This document shows, one piece after another, positions 52,934 to 61,452 of a stretch of DNA of 64,000 bases. Below the pieces are notes generated by a model. The model was not told the DNA's origin. It did no database searches and saw nothing but the letters and a program-made list of their open reading frames with translations. Made by a program: the position numbers and the translations under genes. The number at the start of each line of letters is the position of its first letter. Within the stretch, counting starts at the first letter, position 1. The DNA comes from Pontibacter pamirensis (GTDB taxonomy: Bacteria; Bacteroidota; Bacteroidia; Cytophagales; Hymenobacteraceae), in NCBI RefSeq assembly GCF_010015475.1, contig NZ_SSNI01000020.1, positions 54,350 to 118,349 of the forward strand, written 5' to 3'.

Positions 52934-53011
52934 TGTCATTTTGAACGCTAGTGAGAAATCTGACTGGAAGAGCATGAAGTAGCTAAGATCTCTCCTGTCG
53001 TCGAGATGACA
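52934..53011. repeat. Palindromic interspersed repeat, copy 2
   Basis: TGTCATTTTGAACGCTAGTGAGAAATCTGA on the left and AGATCTCTCCTGTCGTCGAGATGACA on the right form the imperfect palindrome also seen at 45752-45834 and 59625-59741. It lies between the HTTM gene and the imelysin gene of the same operon and could stall or attenuate transcription there. Confidence 0.7.
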
Positions 53012-53031
53012 GCAATTAAATTGAAAAGATA

Positions 53032-54144
53032 TCAGTCGCCGTCGCTGTCGGTGTAGTTGATGGCAACACCCAGTGCGGATGGCATATCAGTTTTGGTGAG
53101 CACGATGAGCTTCTGCAGCTCGTCGTAGACCTTTGTCACGGCCTGCGGCTGCGTGGTAACCGCTTCTGATAATGGTCCCTGCACGGCGTTTGCGGCAGCG
53201 AGAGCAGCATCAAACTGCGCCTCAATGGCATCAGAAAGCATGCCTTCTCCATAAGGTGCCTCCACATGGTCCAGGTAATCGTCCAGTCCCGGCCCATTGG
53301 TGCCGTTTGCTGTCATTCCCATAAAAGTGGCCTTCTCAGCACGAATAGCCTGTTTCAGTAACTCCAGTGATGTCTGGCTGTAGTAAGCTTCCACCTTCTC
53401 CGGCAGCGCTTCTCCCACTGAAAACCTGCCGCTCGGGAATCCTACTTTGGCGCGCTTGGTCACGTCGATGTCAAAGTTCAACTGGTTCACGAGGTTACCC
53501 ACTGCGCTTCCCACGGCTGTACCTTGTGCATTTTTAAAGGTATCCGCATAGTTGCCGCTGGTCCAGCCGGTATAAACGGCATTGGCACGCTGGTGAACCA
53601 GACTGCTGACATCCTGCAGGTACTTTTTACGATTTGCGGCATGGGCACCGGAGGTATGTTGCTCCACTATGGCAGCCTCAGAACCGGCACCATACAGGAG
53701 ATAATCCAGGGCCGGAAAGCCTTTGGTATCGAGATTGGCAGCGGCTTGCAAGTCGTAGGTGCCTGACATGACATTATTTTCTATCTCAGCAGCGGAGGTA
53801 GGGTATATATTGAGGTTTGCGCGCAGCAACTGTTCCTCTGCCGGGCCGAACTCATACACACTCACATCCTGCAGGGCTATATAGGCATCCTGGTAAGCGG
53901 TGCGGGCAGTGACCAGTGTGCCGGTTGTGGGCGTTGCCACAAAAGCATTGACAGCGGCAACCATGGCTTCTGTCTTGTTATTAAACACTCTAAAGGCGGG
54001 CACAATCAAATTGTCGGCATAGTGGGCCACCATCGCCTGGCGGTCGTACTCTGTTGCAGGGCCACCTTCATTATCAGAGCCACAGCTGCTCAGCACGGCG
54101 AGGCAGGCAATAGCCATTACTGTATATTTCTTAAACACTATCAT
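53032..54144 (-). CDS. Imelysin-family periplasmic/lipoprotein, iron-type
   Basis: A 370-residue protein from ATG 54144 (MIVFKKYTVMAIACLAVLSSC), a lipoprotein signal. An in-frame ATG at 54222 lies outside it. The peptidase M75/imelysin fold is helical, with a repeat of the conserved FGPAEEQLL region. The usual GxHxxE iron/metal motif position reads GFPALDYLLYG (Pro144 and Asp147), so the His and Glu are replaced. Imelysins bind or handle iron in the periplasm or on the surface. It is the second gene of the operon, 93 bp after DUF4856. Confidence 0.85.
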   Translation of the reverse strand: MIVFKKYTVMAIACLAVLSSCGSDNEGGPATEYDRQAMVAHYADNLIVPAFRVFNNKTEAMVAAVNAFVATPTTGTLVTARTAYQDAYIALQDVSVYEFGPAEEQLLRANLNIYPTSAAEIENNVMSGTYDLQAAANLDTKGFPALDYLLYGAGSEAAIVEQHTSGAHAANRKKYLQDVSSLVHQRANAVYTGWTSGNYADTFKNAQGTAVGSAVGNLVNQLNFDIDVTKRAKVGFPSGRFSVGEALPEKVEAYYSQTSLELLKQAIRAEKATFMGMTANGTNGPGLDDYLDHVEAPYGEGMLSDAIEAQFDAALAAANAVQGPLSEAVTTQPQAVTKVYDELQKLIVLTKTDMPSALGVAINYTDSDGD

Positions 54145-54237
54145 GTGGTGTATTTTTAAATGCGAAAGGCAGCATCTGAGGATTGGCATTTCCGCAGCTG
54201 CTGCACTTTCAAAAACTAACAATAATATTTTAAGGTA

Positions 54238-55341
54238 CTATAGCTGCCCTTTGATGTTATCCATGCCATAAGCAGTGCTAATTATATTGATGGCTACGTT
54301 TATATCGTCGGCAGTTGTTTCGTAAAGGTTGGTACCGATAGCGTCCATTACCTGCTGGTATTGGGCAGCTGATAATTTTGGTGCTGTTATGTACTGCAGG
54401 CCCATCGCAAAGCCGATAGCCTCAGACAGGTAGTGGCTCTTCTTAGCCTGGTCGGCGATATTAGCCTTGGCTGCATTCAGTTCAAGAATGGTAGCGGCAG
54501 CTACTAAACGCTCCCACTCGGTGCGGACGGTTGCGGCTGCTTCGTCTTTACCCTCCATGTCTTTGGCAGAAATGGCTGCGCGTCCTTTGATGAAGGCATC
54601 CATCAGGGCTTTGTTGCTGCCCAGCGCAGCATCTACCTTGTTGCTGTAGTTGGCCCAGTATTTGGTGCCTGTGGTATTTGCGGGGAAATCAACCGGTGCA
54701 CCGAAGTAACCGAAAGCCTCATCCCAATGGTGTTCCATCTTTGTTCCTTCGCCTGCCGTTACGGTAGTGTTATCCACAGCAGGACCTATTTTCTCGGCAG
54801 ACAGATAGCTTTCAACAGCTTGATTGAAGAAAACAGCGCCCATCAATCCTTTCTGTATCACTTGTGCATACTCCAACCCGTCTCCGTTAACCAGGTAGCT
54901 TTTGCTTCCATCTGCTGTAGTAAGCAAGCCTGGAAGACCTTCTAAAGCCGGAATGCCTGAAGAAAGGCTGGCAGCGGCCACGTCATCGAACAAGGCTTCA
55001 AACACAGGCTGGGCTGTCAGTATAGTTTTGTTCTTCAGCTGCTTAGAGGTTGCTGCATTAAGACTGGCGTCAGCAAAAGGATTGTTGGCATTTGCATACA
55101 TGTCCTTCATCTTCTGTGCATTCAGCACATCACCGTCATGGCCTGTTTTGATGTAAGCGTCCAGTTCATCCAGCATTTGTATGCGCTGCGTCTGGCCAGT
55201 ATAGCTTACATTCTCAAAGTTGTAAGTTTGCGGAACATTATAAGAAGGATCGTCTTCTTTTTCGTCGGAGCAGGAAGAAAAAGCAACACAGGCTGCAACT
55301 GCAAGCGTGAAGGTTCGGAATGTAGAGGAATTGAACATCAT
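54238..55341 (-). CDS. DUF4856 lipoprotein, first gene of the iron-type operon
   Basis: A 367-residue protein with a lipoprotein signal (FTLAVAACVAFSSCSDEKE). A conserved DUF4856 helical body follows: MLDELDAYIKTGHDGDVLNA, KTILTAQPVFEALFDDVAAA, HHWDEAFGYFGAP and IGFAMGLQYI. The HHWDEAFGYFG segment is the family hallmark. In Bacteroidota, DUF4856 proteins sit next to imelysin genes and are thought to bind the substrate. Two palindromes 20 and 82 bp upstream of its start are candidate operators for the whole operon. Confidence 0.85.
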   Translation of the reverse strand: MMFNSSTFRTFTLAVAACVAFSSCSDEKEDDPSYNVPQTYNFENVSYTGQTQRIQMLDELDAYIKTGHDGDVLNAQKMKDMYANANNPFADASLNAATSKQLKNKTILTAQPVFEALFDDVAAASLSSGIPALEGLPGLLTTADGSKSYLVNGDGLEYAQVIQKGLMGAVFFNQAVESYLSAEKIGPAVDNTTVTAGEGTKMEHHWDEAFGYFGAPVDFPANTTGTKYWANYSNKVDAALGSNKALMDAFIKGRAAISAKDMEGKDEAAATVRTEWERLVAAATILELNAAKANIADQAKKSHYLSEAIGFAMGLQYITAPKLSAAQYQQVMDAIGTNLYETTADDINVAINIISTAYGMDNIKGQL

Positions 55342-55360
55342 TTCTTTATGTAGTCAGTTT

Positions 55361-55383
55361 TTATTTAGACTTATTATAAATAG
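55361..55383 (-). promoter_or_regulatory. Palindromic operator 1 upstream of the iron-type operon (Fur-like candidate)
   Basis: TTATTTA-N9-TAAATAG, an inverted repeat with 6 of 7 pairs, ends 20 bp before the DUF4856 start. It is the same layout as operator 2. Fur-type repressors of Bacteroidota are a plausible binder given the gene content; the motif itself was not checked against any collection. Confidence 0.45.
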
Positions 55384-55419
55384 ATGTGCAAAGCTAACCG
55401 CAACAGGTATAACAGGCAA

Positions 55420-55448
55420 GGCTTATTTAAAATAATTTTAAATAAGCC
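55420..55448 (-). promoter_or_regulatory. Palindromic operator 2: perfect 29-bp palindrome
   Basis: GGCTTATTTAAAAT-A-ATTTTAAATAAGCC is perfectly symmetric and contains TTATTTA-N9-TAAATAA at 55423-55445, the same motif as at 55361-55383. The centres are 62 bp (about six helical turns) apart, which favours cooperative binding of one regulator. Confidence 0.55.
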
Positions 55449-55655
55449 GGAACTTTTTTTAGGTGTGATAACAAAGATTAGAAACGGGAGCTAACACCCT
55501 TCAATTTATATCATGCTAGCAAACAAGCTATTATCAATAGTCAGGATAGAAAATACCTGGAGAGAGGCAAACACACGAGTCAAGGAAGGTTGTATAAATC
55601 ATTTCCGCTGCTTTTTTAAGTAAGAACCTGTTATGCCCCCTTCTGCGTTTTTAAT

Positions 55656-55663
55656 TATATTTG
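55656..55663 (+). promoter_or_regulatory. -7 promoter element of the lipoprotein/DUF2231 pair
   Basis: TATATTTG fits TANNTTTG. It lies 30 bp before ATG 55693 and inside a longer frame opening at 55633, which argues that the gene starts at 55693. Confidence 0.4.
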
Positions 55664-55692
55664 ACAAAACTCATACTTTAATTAAAAACACT

Positions 55693-56010
55693 ATGAAAAG
55701 CGTAAAACTAATTGCAATTCTCTTTTTGTTCATGGTTCCTTTCCTGTATTCCTGCGAGGAAAGCACGGATGCGGTAGAGTCAGGCACCTACCTGGGCACT
55801 GTGGATGAAGTAGAGCCGGAGAAAACAGAGATTTATGTAAAAACAGCCGATGACCAGCGCCTGGAGTTGTATTTCAATGAAAACACCACCTTAACAAGAA
55901 ATGGTGAGACCGTGGCGTTCGACCAGCTGCAGGAAGGCCAGCAGGTAGAGGTTGAAGTTGAAAAGGTAGGACAAAGACTGGAGCCAATCGCGGTAAGAAT
56001 CCTGGAATAA
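55693..56010 (+). CDS. Small lipoprotein with an OB-like domain
   Basis: A 105-residue protein from ATG 55693. The lipoprotein signal is KLIAILFLFMVPFLYSCEES. The acidic mature domain (residues 30-105) has strands GTYLGTVDEV, TEIYVKTADDQRLELYF and EGQQVEVEVEKVGQRLEP, of the OB or SH3-like small-barrel type (DUF5666-like). The next gene follows after 1 bp, so the two are co-transcribed. The function is unknown. Confidence 0.65.
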   Translation: MKSVKLIAILFLFMVPFLYSCEESTDAVESGTYLGTVDEVEPEKTEIYVKTADDQRLELYFNENTTLTRNGETVAFDQLQEGQQVEVEVEKVGQRLEPIAVRILE

Positions 56011-56011
56011 C

Positions 56012-56503
56012 ATGTTTGAAACCACCTTCTGGCGAACGGAGATGTGGCACCCGCTTACCCTACATTTTCCTATCTCGCTGCTGCTGCTGGCTACTTTTTC
56101 CAAGTTAGCAGCTCTGTTTCTGAAGGGCAGCCAGGCCCATTTCTGGCACAGGGCCGGCGCTTATTTGCTATATGCTGGTTGCCTGATGGCCTGGGTTAGC
56201 ATTTACACAGGTGATATGGCCGATGGACTTGTATCCAGAAAGCTGTGCGACCCAACGGTGCTGAAAAGGCACGAGATAGCGGCATACAACCTTGCTTACC
56301 TCTTTTCCGCAGCCACTGCCTTGGAACTCAGCCTCCGCTTAAACCTGGTAAAGGTAAAAGTGAAATGGCTGCAGGCAGTAGTTGTGCTGCTGATGGTAGT
56401 GGGGGAGGGTTTCCTGATATACACCAGCCACCTGGGTGCCACTGTGGTATACGAGCAGGCAGGTGGCGTAAATGTACCGTCAAGCGATTGCGCCGGTTTC
56501 TGA
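56012..56503 (+). CDS. DUF2231 membrane protein
   Basis: A 163-residue protein with four transmembrane helices. The start HPLTLHFPISLLLLATFSKL is the DUF2231 signature (HP-x-x-V-H-F-P) and HEIAAYNLAYLFSAATALEL follows. The family may bind haem or metals, with conserved His at the membrane edge (residues 13 and 18). It is translationally coupled to the small lipoprotein upstream. A strong terminator follows. Confidence 0.8.
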   Translation: MFETTFWRTEMWHPLTLHFPISLLLLATFSKLAALFLKGSQAHFWHRAGAYLLYAGCLMAWVSIYTGDMADGLVSRKLCDPTVLKRHEIAAYNLAYLFSAATALELSLRLNLVKVKVKWLQAVVVLLMVVGEGFLIYTSHLGATVVYEQAGGVNVPSSDCAGF

Positions 56504-56526
56504 GCCAGAAGACAGATTTAGTTTAC

Positions 56527-56571
56527 AACACAGAAAAGCCCCTGCATGAACAGCAGGGGCTTTTCTGTGTT
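56527..56571. terminator. Bidirectional terminator
   Basis: Perfect 19-bp arms AACACAGAAAAGCCCCTGC (56527-56545) and GCAGGGGCTTTTCTGTGTT (56553-56571) with a 7-base loop lie between the convergent DUF2231 and FkbM genes. Confidence 0.85.
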
Positions 56572-56685
56572 AATTTTAACTGATGTTGTGCACTACTTTA
56601 ACCCGACATCTTTATTTGTAGCACCTCCCTTTGGCTAAGTTGCCGTAGCAAGTGTGCTTCCTCCTGTTTGTCCTCCCGCTCTCTT

Positions 56686-57402
56686 TTACTTTTTCACAAA
56701 CATATAATTCCGCAGGCTTTCAGTTGGCTTCCGGTAAGGGTGTTTATCAAACTCTTTGTAATCAATCTTCTTTCCGTCGATGATGAAAAAGCCTTTGTAG
56801 CCCATGTTCGTTAAGAATGAAAATATTTCTCCGGCCTGCGCTTCCTCATGCCCACATTCGAACAGTATTGTGGGCATGTGTTTTCTCAGGGTCTTCTCTC
56901 CCCCTTTAAAAACCGATAGTTCATGGCCTTCCACATCACACTTTATAAACGCCAGGTTTTTCAATTCTTTGCCTTGAAAAAAAGTATCAAGGGTTGTTAC
57001 CTCTACTTCTACTTTGTGAAGATCGCTATTTTCCGGGAGTTCTTCTCCTTTTTGTGCGAGTCTGGCGCCTCCTGACCCAACGAACCCTCTGAAAATATCA
57101 AACTTGCCTTCTTTATCAGACAGTCCTTTGTTTTCGATTACTACATTTTCCAGCTTAAACGACTTTTTAAGATCCAACAGAAAATCGCCTAGCTCAGGCT
57201 GGGGCTCAAAAGAAATAACACGACCAAGGTCGCCCACCTGTTTGGACATCCAATAGGTATAGATGCCCCTGTTTGCACCAATATCCAGAACAGTGGTGCC
57301 TGCTAAATCCTGATCCAATAAAAACCTCACGGACTCTTTCTCGGTTCTGCGACGATAACGCCAGAAACGGGAAACCATACGTATTTTTCCTAAAATGTTC
57401 AT
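56686..57402 (-). CDS. FkbM-family methyltransferase
   Basis: A 238-residue SAM-dependent methyltransferase. Motif I is TTVLDIGANRGIYTYW (about residues 33-48). The FkbM hallmark is FIKCDVEGHELSVFKGGEKT (about residues 150-169). Typically such enzymes O-methylate sugars of surface glycans or lipids. It is monocistronic and has no neighbours of a glycan locus. The SAM site is intact. Confidence 0.88.
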   Translation of the reverse strand: MNILGKIRMVSRFWRYRRRTEKESVRFLLDQDLAGTTVLDIGANRGIYTYWMSKQVGDLGRVISFEPQPELGDFLLDLKKSFKLENVVIENKGLSDKEGKFDIFRGFVGSGGARLAQKGEELPENSDLHKVEVEVTTLDTFFQGKELKNLAFIKCDVEGHELSVFKGGEKTLRKHMPTILFECGHEEAQAGEIFSFLTNMGYKGFFIIDGKKIDYKEFDKHPYRKPTESLRNYMFVKK

Positions 57403-57775
57403 TTATGATGGGTAAAGGCAAAAAATTAAATTAAAACTTATGCTTGTTGTGTTTACAACCTGTGCGATCAATGTTTTTAATCAAGCAATATAGTAAAATA
57501 TATCTACGAAAATAAAGAAGTTACTGCGCCCCCTTGTGCCAGGCTGCCGCTCCTGTGCTTTTTTATGACAAGAAAAAAAGCTTTATTTAAGTACAGCAGG
57601 CTCCTGTCAGGCTGAGAGAAGAGACGTGAAGCCTGTAGCAGGAGTAGTATAAGGCACATCGGAAATAATTAAAAGATCCGACAGACGCATGTTCATGGTA
57701 TAATGCCATGAACATGCGTTAGCCTCTGTAGATTACGCAGCTAGTTGGCTGTCATAAGCGCCTGAACTTTAATTC
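57403..57775. other. Noncoding stretch with a 14-bp hairpin
   Basis: No gene was seen. ACGCATGTTCATGG (57685-57698) and CCATGAACATGCGT (57706-57719) form a perfect 14-bp stem with a 7-base loop, 57 bp before the permease start. It could attenuate or terminate transcription. The rest is AT-rich. Confidence 0.5.
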
Positions 57776-59545
57776 ATGGAACAAATTCTCGTTTTTCTTA
57801 CCCTTGGCACAGCGCTGGTGCTTTTTGTATGGGAGAAACTGCGCTATGACATTGTAGCGCTCCTCGCCCTGTTCGCACTGATTATCGCGGGCATAATACC
57901 GGCTGAAGAAGCTTTCACAGGTTTCAGCCATCCGGCTGTTATCACAGTTGCGGCGGTGCTCGTTATCAGTCAGGCGCTGCAGCACTCGGGGCTGATTGAT
58001 ATAGTGGGCCGTCTGCTGGCGAAGCTTGGCACCAACCTCATGCTTCAGGTTGTAACCCTCTCCTTCATCGTCGCCATTGCCTCTGCATTTATGAATAACA
58101 TCGGGGCTCTGGCTATTCTCATGCCGGTGGCGCTGCACATGGCCAGAAAACATGGCAACCCGCCCTCCTTTATTCTAATGCCTATTGCCTTCGCCTCTAT
58201 TTTGGGCGGTATGGTGACACTTATTGGTACTCCTCCTAACATCATTATCGCCACATTCAGGGCTGATGTTGCCGGGGAGCGCTTCGGCATGTTCGATTTT
58301 GCCCCGGTGGGGTTCTCCCTGGCTTTGGTAGGCCTCCTATTCATCACGCTGCTGGGTTGGAGGCTGCTGCCCAAAAGGAAAACCCAAACTTCCTCCAATA
58401 ATCTGTTTCAGATAGAGAACTACATTACAGAGGTAAAAGTAACAGAAGACTCCCGGCTCAACGGCAAAACCATTGCAGAAATGAACCGGGTGGCGGACAC
58501 AGAGGTGTTGGCTTTGGGCCTGGTCAGGAAGGGCATCCGGATACATGCTCCTTCTCCTTCTGAGGAAATAAAGCCGGACGACATACTGATACTGGAAGCA
58601 GGCACGGAGGATCTCCGGGTATTTATAGATAACACAGGCGCACAGCTTACCGGGGGGAAGCCTATCCGGAAAGAAGCTAAAGGATCAGAGGATATCCATA
58701 CCGCAGAAGCCATTGTCATGGCGGATTCACCCCTCATCGGGCAGACCGCTGCCAGTCTGAACATGCGCACCCGTTACAGTATAAACCTGCTGGCGGTTGC
58801 ACGGCGTGAGAAACAAATATGGCAGCGAATCGGGAAAACTCATTTTAAGATAGGGGATGTGCTGCTGCTGCAGGGAAGAACCGTTAACATTAACGATGCC
58901 ATTACCGCCATGCAGTGCCTCCCTCTTGCCCAAAGAGGCCTCACCATAGGAAAGCCCCGGAAGATGCTTTTCGCCTTGAGCATTTTTGTGGCAGCCATTG
59001 TAACCGTGGTGCTTGGCGTGCTGCCGGTCCAGATTGCTTTTATGATTGCCGCGGTTGCGATGGTACTGTCAGGCATACTCCCTTTAAGAGACATGTACAC
59101 CAGCATAGACTGGCCGGTGATTGTTTTGCTGGCTGCCATGATACCGGTAGGCGTGGCATTTGAAACAAGCGGAAGTGCCGATATGGTCACAAACCAGATC
59201 CTGAACCTAGGCGACCGCCACCCCATCTGGTTGCTGCTGGGTGTTATGATGACGATTACCATCATATTGTCCAACGTTATCAACAACGCCGCCACCGTCG
59301 TACTGATGGCTCCCATTAGTATTAATATCGCGCGTGAACTGGGAGTTTCGGCAGACCCTTTCCTGATGGCCATCGCTGTAGCTGCTTCCTGTGCCTTTCT
59401 CACACCTATCGGGCACCAGTCTAATACGCTGGTGATGGGGCCGGGAGGGTATAAATTCAGCGACTACTGGAAAATGGGTCTACCTATTACGATTGGCATG
59501 GTGCTGCTAGGCGTTCCGCTTATTATGTATTTCTGGCCACCTTAA
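57776..59545 (+). CDS. SLC13/CitT-type permease with TrkA-C domains
   Basis: A 589-residue transporter of the DASS/SLC13 type. It has two membrane halves (about residues 1-190 and 385-589) around two RCK_C (TrkA-C) cytoplasmic domains (about 205-375, ENYITEVKVTEDSRLNGKTI and MADSPLIGQTAASLN). Motifs are MNNIGALAILMPVAL, the GTPPN motif near IGTPPNIIIA and NNAATVVLMAP in the second half. Substrates of this subgroup are sulfate, dicarboxylates or similar anions, driven by sodium. It is monocistronic; the role is not shown by neighbours. Confidence 0.9.
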   Translation: MEQILVFLTLGTALVLFVWEKLRYDIVALLALFALIIAGIIPAEEAFTGFSHPAVITVAAVLVISQALQHSGLIDIVGRLLAKLGTNLMLQVVTLSFIVAIASAFMNNIGALAILMPVALHMARKHGNPPSFILMPIAFASILGGMVTLIGTPPNIIIATFRADVAGERFGMFDFAPVGFSLALVGLLFITLLGWRLLPKRKTQTSSNNLFQIENYITEVKVTEDSRLNGKTIAEMNRVADTEVLALGLVRKGIRIHAPSPSEEIKPDDILILEAGTEDLRVFIDNTGAQLTGGKPIRKEAKGSEDIHTAEAIVMADSPLIGQTAASLNMRTRYSINLLAVARREKQIWQRIGKTHFKIGDVLLLQGRTVNINDAITAMQCLPLAQRGLTIGKPRKMLFALSIFVAAIVTVVLGVLPVQIAFMIAAVAMVLSGILPLRDMYTSIDWPVIVLLAAMIPVGVAFETSGSADMVTNQILNLGDRHPIWLLLGVMMTITIILSNVINNAATVVLMAPISINIARELGVSADPFLMAIAVAASCAFLTPIGHQSNTLVMGPGGYKFSDYWKMGLPITIGMVLLGVPLIMYFWPP

Positions 59546-59597
59546 GCAGCAGTTTCAGAAGTTAGAATTCTATGATAGCAGGTGTATTGATGCTTAA

Positions 59598-59777
59598 GCA
59601 ATGTCGTCAAATTATGATTTATTTTGTCATTTCGAACGCAGTGAGAAATCAGAAATATTGCGGGGCCATGAAACAACCCAGATTTCTCACTGCTTCGCTG
59701 GCTCTTTTCGGCTCGCGCCTCAAGAATGTTCGAAATGACAGTCTAGCTACTGTTTCTCCTTAAGTTGACGACATTGC
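59598..59777. repeat. Palindromic interspersed repeat, copy 3, with outer inverted repeats
   Basis: The inner part 59625-59741 has TGTCATTTCGAACGCAGTGAGAAATC and the inverted end GTTCGAAATGACA, the same family as copies 1 and 2. Outside it lie GCAATGTCGTCAA (59598-59610) and TTGACGACATTGC (59765-59777), a perfect 13-bp inverted repeat. The 180-bp nested layout looks like a MITE-sized insertion carrying or surrounding the palindrome. Confidence 0.7.
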
Positions 59778-59815
59778 ATTGCCCACAAGTTGATAATGAT
59801 ATTCTTTTGAATATT

Positions 59816-60604
59816 TTAAGCGTTCGCCATGGCTCGGTCTAAGTGCACGTAGCCGCCGTCTACATGTATGAGTTGGCCGGTGGTATGGCTGGAGCGCTCA
59901 GACAGCAGGAAAGCAGTTGTGTTGGCAATTTCTTCGGGAGTGGTCATTCTGTTTTCCAGTGGTATCCGGCTTTTGATTTCTGTTAGCTTCTCCTCGGGGT
60001 TTGGCAGTGTTTTTATCCATTTCTCATAGGCGGAGGTCCAGCTTTCGGCCACAATGATAGCGTTTACCCGGATGCTGTACTTGGCCAGTTCCACGGCCCA
60101 CTCCCGGGTCAGGGCGTTGCGCCCGCCGTTGGCCGCAGCATAAGCGGAAGTGCCCCCCTGCCCTGTTTCCGCTGTTTTGGAGCTGATGTTCACGATAGCT
60201 CCCTTCGACTCCTTCAGGGCTGGCAGGGCATAGTGGGCCAGCAGGTAATAGTGCGTTAAGTTGTTGTGCAGCGAGGCCATAAACTTTTCGTAACTACCAT
60301 GCTCCAGCCCAACACCGTCGTTGAAGCCGGCGTTGTTCACCAGCCCTTCTATCCTGCCAAACTGCTCCATTGTCAACCTGGCTGCCTTTTCGCATTCCTC
60401 CGGCTTCGACAGCTCTGCCACTACCTGAAAAGCTTTTCCTCCCTGTGCTTCTATTTCGGCTACTACACTTTTGTTGTCCTGTTCGTCTCTGCCTATTATC
60501 ACTGGTATGGCTCCCTCTGCGGCCAGCACAGAAACAATGCCGTGGCCAATGCCTTTCGCGCCACCCGATACGATGATTACCTTGTCTTTCAGTCCTAAAT
60601 CCAT
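59816..60604 (-). CDS. Short-chain dehydrogenase, putative L-fucose dehydrogenase
   Basis: A 262-residue SDR. The cofactor motif is VSGGAKGIGHG (12-22) and NNAG is at 90-93. The catalytic stretch is ISSKTAETGQGGTSAYAAAN: Tyr155 is present, but the YxxxK lysine is Asn159. By context it should oxidise L-fucose to L-fuconolactone in the nonphosphorylative pathway. It is the last gene of the fucose cluster, 14 bp after the lactonase. The Lys-to-Asn change could mean altered catalysis or a different family role; the mutarotase-lactonase-hydrolase context still favours L-fucose. Confidence 0.72.
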   Translation of the reverse strand: MDLGLKDKVIIVSGGAKGIGHGIVSVLAAEGAIPVIIGRDEQDNKSVVAEIEAQGGKAFQVVAELSKPEECEKAARLTMEQFGRIEGLVNNAGFNDGVGLEHGSYEKFMASLHNNLTHYYLLAHYALPALKESKGAIVNISSKTAETGQGGTSAYAAANGGRNALTREWAVELAKYSIRVNAIIVAESWTSAYEKWIKTLPNPEEKLTEIKSRIPLENRMTTPEEIANTTAFLLSERSSHTTGQLIHVDGGYVHLDRAMANA

Positions 60605-60618
60605 GTTACTGTTTCCTT

Positions 60619-61452
60619 TTAAGAAAGCTTATAAAAACGGCTGGCGTTCCCGCCGAAGAAAGCAGCCTGCTCCGTGTGGCTGAATGCCAAGAAATAGTCT
60701 TCTACGATGCTCAGCACATCTTCATACCTTGCTGCCACCAGGCAAACCGGCCAGTCAGAGCCGTACATGATTCTGTTCGTGCCGAAAGCTTCTGTCACCA
60801 CATCCAGGTAGGGGCTGAAGTCCTCTTTCTTCCAGTGGCGCCAGTCGGCTTCTGTTACCATACCGGACAATTTGCAGTGCACGTTCTCATGCGCTGCTAT
60901 GGCCTTCATATCACTTGCCCAGGTTTCCATCTCCTGGCTTTTGATGTTCGGTTTGGCCAGGTGGTCTGTTACGAAAGGCTGCTCAGGGAAGGCTGCTACC
61001 AACTCCTTGGCATACCGGAGTTGGTCCGGGAAAATGAGGATGTCGTACGTAAAGCCAAACCTGCTGAGCTGGCTGATACCTCTCTTGAAGTCCGGCTGCA
61101 GCATCAGCGCCCTGTCCGGCTCCCCCTGCAGCACATGCCGGAACCCTTTCAGCTTCCTGAACTGCGCAAAATGCTCCAGGCGCTCCTGCACGTTGGCTGC
61201 TCTTAAATCAACCCAGCCGACGACGCCTTTTATGAAGTCATAAGTATCAGCATAGGTCAGCAGAAATTCATTCTCTGCCTCCGACTGGTCCGCCTGCACC
61301 GCCACGCACCCGTCAAAGCCATGCTGCTGTAAAAGAGGCTGCAGGTCCTCCGGGCCAAAGTCGCGGCGGATGCTGGCCATATCGTCGGTAATCCAGCTGT
61401 CTCTTACCGGGTCGAACTTCCAGAAGTGCTGGTGAGCATCAACCTTTTGCAT
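60619..61452 (-). CDS. L-fuconolactonase-like amidohydrolase
   Basis: A 277-residue amidohydrolase_2 TIM barrel. It starts VDAHQHFWKF, with metal-site motif HxH, and has VTDHLAKPNIK in the middle and RIMYGSDWPVCLVA with the Asp late. Members of COG3618 hydrolyse sugar lactones; here L-fucono-1,5-lactone to L-fuconate fits the neighbours. It overlaps the diketo-acid hydrolase gene by 14 bp on the same strand. Confidence 0.85.
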   Translation of the reverse strand: MQKVDAHQHFWKFDPVRDSWITDDMASIRRDFGPEDLQPLLQQHGFDGCVAVQADQSEAENEFLLTYADTYDFIKGVVGWVDLRAANVQERLEHFAQFRKLKGFRHVLQGEPDRALMLQPDFKRGISQLSRFGFTYDILIFPDQLRYAKELVAAFPEQPFVTDHLAKPNIKSQEMETWASDMKAIAAHENVHCKLSGMVTEADWRHWKKEDFSPYLDVVTEAFGTNRIMYGSDWPVCLVAARYEDVLSIVEDYFLAFSHTEQAAFFGGNASRFYKLS

